In this document: positions 6,191-8,481 of the stretch, in pieces
Layout of the letters: every line of letters starts with the position of its first letter
Position numbering within the stretch: position 1 is the first letter of the stretch
Program-made: the position numbers and the translations under genes
NCBI GenBank assembly: GCA_016763715.1
Contig: JAESTG010000307.1
Location: 1-8,481 of the forward strand
Length of the DNA stretch: 8,481 nucleotides
Source: Flavobacteriaceae bacterium
Lineage (GTDB): Bacteria > Bacteroidota > Bacteroidia > Flavobacteriales > Flavobacteriaceae
Direction: 5' to 3'
The notes under the pieces: model-generated
Told to the model about the DNA's origin: nothing
The model's input: the letters and a program-made list of their open reading frames with translations, nothing else
The model's database searches: none

Positions 6191-7054
6191 TTACTTATTT
6201 AATGACCAGTTGTATTCCATAAAACTCTTTCGTGCTTTTTTGTCAATCATTATTTCTGAATATATATTTAAGAAATCAATAAGCGATCCGTTGGTTTTAA
6301 AATCTTTTGCAAACCACGAAAACACTTTAGATAATTGTAAGGATTTTGCTGAAATCTGGTTGCGTAGAGGATCGTTCACAAAAGTACGGGCTAAGTGATC
6401 TAATTGAGAATCTACCGTTTGACTAGTGAAAGCGACGTTTAACAAAGGTGGACATGAAAAAGAAGCACAGTTAATTCCGAAGTGAATGCGAGCATCGCCC
6501 ATTTTACGTAAAATTTGATGTTCAATTTCGTTAAGATTATACCATTTGTCTCCCAATTTCCAGAGCCGTTGGTTCCAAGGTTTGTCAATATTTTTTATGC
6601 TTTCTAGCGGTAAATTTCGAACAATGAGATCGACAGTCATTGCGTTATATGCATTCATCCAATAGGCAAGTTTATCATTCACTGTCCAAGTTTTTGCGGG
6701 CATATTAACACCTAAAGAAGCAATATAATCTCTCAGTATTCCTTTGTCATTTCTGAATCCTTCATAATTTACTCTTCCATCGTTTGAAACGTATTTTTTT
6801 AACAATTGATCCCAACCAGAGTGATTAAAAACCTCTGGTTCAGGCAGTTCTTCTTTTCTCTTTATTTGAACTTCCTCTTTGACTACTTCCCTGATTGTCT
6901 TTACGGATTTACTAGCAGCTATAGTGTCTTTAACAGGATTGTTAATGTCGACTTCTACAACTGTTGACGTAGACTTAGTTACAACAGTGTTTTTACTATT
7001 TCCGCAAGCTGAAAGAAGTGCTACAAGCATGAATGCAAATCCAATTTTTTTCAT
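6191..7054 (-). CDS. DUF547-family lipoprotein, paralogue 3
   Basis: A 287-residue protein with a canonical lipobox (LSAC, Cys17). A long charged linker follows (about 18-76, rich in Lys, Glu, Val and Thr, including REVVKEEVQIKRKEELPEPE), which may stretch the domain away from the membrane. The DUF547 domain then runs to the C-terminus: SGWDQLLKKYVSNDGRVNYEGF (79-100), YWMNAYNAMTVDLIV (131-145), LESIKNIDKPW (150-160), LNEIEHQILRKMGDARIHFG (174-193), INCASFSCPPL (194-204) with Cys196 and Cys201, FSWFAKDF (245-252) and YNWSLN (281-286). It is clearly closest to paralogue 2 (shared WDQLLK, VNY-GF, C-A-S-x-S-C-P and YNW-LN), consistent with a tandem duplication. It is the first of the pair in the leftward operon, 139 bases after the phosphate transporter. 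Function is unknown; the paired arrangement hints that the two may act together. Confidence 0.9.
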   Translation of the reverse strand: MKKIGFAFMLVALLSACGNSKNTVVTKSTSTVVEVDINNPVKDTIAASKSVKTIREVVKEEVQIKRKEELPEPEVFNHSGWDQLLKKYVSNDGRVNYEGFRNDKGILRDYIASLGVNMPAKTWTVNDKLAYWMNAYNAMTVDLIVRNLPLESIKNIDKPWNQRLWKLGDKWYNLNEIEHQILRKMGDARIHFGINCASFSCPPLLNVAFTSQTVDSQLDHLARTFVNDPLRNQISAKSLQLSKVFSWFAKDFKTNGSLIDFLNIYSEIMIDKKARKSFMEYNWSLNK

Positions 7055-7069
7055 GTAATATAAGTTTAT

Positions 7070-7092
7070 AAGACTAATTATGGAATAGTCTT
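7070..7092. promoter_or_regulatory. 7-bp hairpin in the leader of the paralogue 3 gene
   Basis: AAGACTA (7070-7076) and TAGTCTT (7086-7092) are exact reverse complements around a 9-base loop. The structure lies 16 bases upstream of the leftward ATG at 7054, within the 139-base gap below the transporter gene. It could be an operator, an attenuator-like stem or an RNA processing site that sets different levels for the transporter and the DUF547 genes. There is no T-tract to support termination. A separate 10-base palindrome CCATTAATGG sits at 7171-7180, just past the transporter stop. Confidence 0.25.
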
Positions 7093-7193
7093 CATTGTGG
7101 TTTTAATCAAATTATTTTCTATATAAACACACTGTGTATCTGAACAGTTGTTTTATTATTTATGCCAATACCATTAATGGATATTTTCAAATA

Positions 7194-8306
7194 CTACAAA
7201 ATACGATCTAATAGCACGAATAAAACCCCACTTGCGAAAGCAGCAATTGGTAAGGTAAGTAACCATGAAAGTAATATTTTCGAAACCATTTTCATATTGG
7301 CCTTTTTTGTTACGGTTCCAATGCCAAAAATAGATCCAACAGAAACGTGCGTTGTGGATACTGGCAAACCATGAATGCTTGCCGTTGTGACCAATAATCC
7401 AGTAATCATATTTGCAGTAAAACCTTGCCCTGAGTTCATTGGAGTGATTTTTTTACTCATGGTAAAACCTACTTTTTTTGCGTTTAACAACCCTCCAATG
7501 GCCATCGTAATCGCCACTGCAATCATACCCCATTTAATATCCATTGCGTTAATGATCACTAATAGCCCAACTATTTTTGGCGTATCGTTTAGACCTCTTG
7601 CAAAGCTTACGATACCTGCACTGATATAATGGAGTGTGTCAAGTACTTTTTGAGACGAAGTCCAGAATAATTTACCTTCATAAGTATCTGGGCATCCATT
7701 TTTACAAATAGTCGCTTCGATGGATGTGCCAGTGGAAATAGCTGTGTCAGAATGGGATAATGACGGAGTAGTATTAATTTCGGAGATACAGAGACAACTT
7801 TTTTTGGTAATTCCCATTTTCTTTTTGAAGTATCTAAAGACTATATACATTAAAAAACTGAGGGCCGCAGCCATAAGTGGGCTTAGAATAAGAGGAATAA
7901 GAAAGGTCTTACCTAATTTTGTGAAATTAAAGTCAGCTCCAATAGCCATTACACCAGCTCCAAAAAGTGCCCCCACTAAACTATGTGTTGTAGAAATTGG
8001 CATTCCAATTTTAGTAGCTACGAAAACTGTCAAAGCAGCTCCTAGGGCAATGGGAATTGCAAAAATGGGGTTTTGAATAAGTTCGTTGGGAACTAAACCT
8101 TTTCCTGAGAAGTTTTTAACCAATTCTCCAGCCAGAAAAATAGCAGCTATAGAACCAGCTAGAGTTGTAATAGTAGCCCAATTTATTGCTTTTTTGTAAT
8201 TGGTTGTTCCACTTCCGAAGAGAGTGGCTACTCCTTTAAAATTGTCATTTGCGCCATTGCTATAAGCTAAAAAACAGGCGGCAATAAAAAGGATGATGAG
8301 TATCAA
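7194..8306 (-). CDS. PiT-family inorganic phosphate transporter
   Basis: A 370-residue integral inner-membrane permease of the PiT family (PF01384), which imports phosphate with protons or sodium; PiT carriers also take up arsenate. The family's internal duplication is visible: GANDNFKG (18-25) and PISTTHSLVGALFGAG (103-118) in the first half, GLNDTPKIVG (238-247) and PVSTTHVSVGSIFGIG (315-330) in the second. About ten hydrophobic segments flank a hydrophilic central loop (about 160-222). That loop is unusual in carrying four cysteines: Cys171 and Cys173 (CLC), and Cys201 and Cys205 (CKNGC). The start is TTG at 8306-8304; an in-frame TAG lies two codons upstream (8312-8310), and no ATG occurs before the essential first GAND motif, so TTG must be used or translation would lose it. 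It is the first gene of the leftward group with DUF547 genes and a TIGR04283-type transferase, which suggests phosphate/arsenate handling. Confidence 0.92.
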   Translation of the reverse strand: MILIILFIAACFLAYSNGANDNFKGVATLFGSGTTNYKKAINWATITTLAGSIAAIFLAGELVKNFSGKGLVPNELIQNPIFAIPIALGAALTVFVATKIGMPISTTHSLVGALFGAGVMAIGADFNFTKLGKTFLIPLILSPLMAAALSFLMYIVFRYFKKKMGITKKSCLCISEINTTPSLSHSDTAISTGTSIEATICKNGCPDTYEGKLFWTSSQKVLDTLHYISAGIVSFARGLNDTPKIVGLLVIINAMDIKWGMIAVAITMAIGGLLNAKKVGFTMSKKITPMNSGQGFTANMITGLLVTTASIHGLPVSTTHVSVGSIFGIGTVTKKANMKMVSKILLSWLLTLPIAAFASGVLFVLLDRIL

Positions 8307-8349
8307 AGGCTATAAGGTATTTATTATTCCATAGTTTGACGTAATGCTG

Positions 8350-8380
8350 CAAACGTGCTTACAAAAAGTAAAGACTCAAA
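8350..8380 (-). promoter_or_regulatory. Candidate Bacteroidota promoter for the phosphate transporter
   Basis: On the minus strand a TTTG (8380-8377) is followed after 19 bases by CACGTTTG (8357-8350), which matches five of the six fixed positions of the Bacteroidota -7 consensus TAnnTTTG. The 19-base spacing is within the usual range. The start of transcription would fall near 8344, giving a leader of roughly 40 bases before the TTG start of the transporter. The match is by eye and unverified. Confidence 0.35.
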
Positions 8381-8386
8381 TAGTAA

Positions 8387-8481
8387 TTAGGTTCGTTTAT
8401 AATAGCAACCTCTCAAAACGGGATCTTTATCCAGCAGGAAACGACCTACTAGGTCAGATGCTGTCATGTCTTCATTACAAG
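8387..8481 (-). CDS. C-terminal end of an unidentified gene (runs off the right edge)
   Basis: An open frame entering from the right edge ends at TAA (8389-8387) and encodes 31 residues ending RGCYYKRT. It includes MTASDLVGRFLLDKDPVLRG. The residue mix and codon choice look like real coding sequence (the only local stretch with sustained higher GC), but the fragment is too short to place in a family. It does not look like the cysteine-rich C-terminus I would expect of an ArsS radical SAM protein. Its stop is 80 bases upstream of the phosphate transporter, same strand, so it may be the preceding gene of the same locus. Confidence 0.45.
   Translation of the reverse strand, partial: CNEDMTASDLVGRFLLDKDPVLRGCYYKRT

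Noticed and set aside
7162..8076. Three plus-strand frames of 70 to 118 codons
   Set aside because: They are antisense to the PiT transporter, whose duplicated signature motifs prove the minus strand to be coding; hydrophobic shadows of this kind are common opposite membrane proteins.
7079..8333. Shared 9-mer TATGGAATA upstream of paralogue 3 (7079-7087, plus strand) and upstream of the transporter (8333-8325, minus strand)
   Set aside because: The copies are in opposite orientation relative to their genes and 9 bases of AT-rich sequence can recur by chance.
1..8481. CRISPR arrays, tRNA/rRNA genes, transposases, integrases and attachment sites
   Set aside because: No regularly spaced repeats, no cloverleaf or rRNA signatures, and all long frames are accounted for by envelope, transport and transferase genes.

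Overview
The window looks like chromosomal DNA of a marine-type Flavobacteriia/Bacteroidota bacterium. The DNA is AT-rich. Start sites lack Shine-Dalgarno sequences and are preceded by A-rich leaders. There are candidate -7 boxes of the Bacteroidota type (TAnnTTTG). Almost every product carries a signal peptide, a Bacteroidota-style lipobox or an outer-membrane barrel. I saw no rRNA, tRNA, CRISPR array, insertion sequence or origin.

Layout: (1) At 1-266 on the minus strand is the N-terminal part of an FAD/NAD(P)-dependent oxidoreductase that runs off the left edge. (2) A 245-base divergent promoter region with several dyads follows. (3) A rightward group covers 512-4614: a periplasmic DUF547 protein, then after a 167-base gap with a GC-rich hairpin/repeat an unidentified outer-membrane barrel protein, a GH113-like lipoprotein glycosidase, and a single-POTRA Omp85-type barrel whose TTG start overlaps the glycosidase stop. 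(4) A nested inverted repeat lies between the converging gene groups. (5) A leftward group covers 8306-4658: a PiT-family phosphate transporter, two tandem DUF547 lipoproteins and a family 2 glycosyltransferase. (6) The C-terminal end of an unrecognised leftward gene sits at the right edge.

Best functional reading: the glycosyltransferase strongly resembles the TIGR04283 type (rSAM/selenodomain-associated, now named arsenosugar biosynthesis glycosyltransferase). Its neighbour is a PiT transporter, a family that can import arsenate along with phosphate. I infer that the leftward group is the downstream part of an arsenosugar (or related organoarsenic) locus whose radical SAM and methyltransferase genes, if present, lie beyond the right edge. 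Three DUF547 paralogues of unknown activity surround this locus. The rightward outer-membrane group (barrel, glycosidase lipoprotein, Omp85 barrel) may be a separate envelope/glycan module; nothing in the sequence ties it firmly to arsenic.
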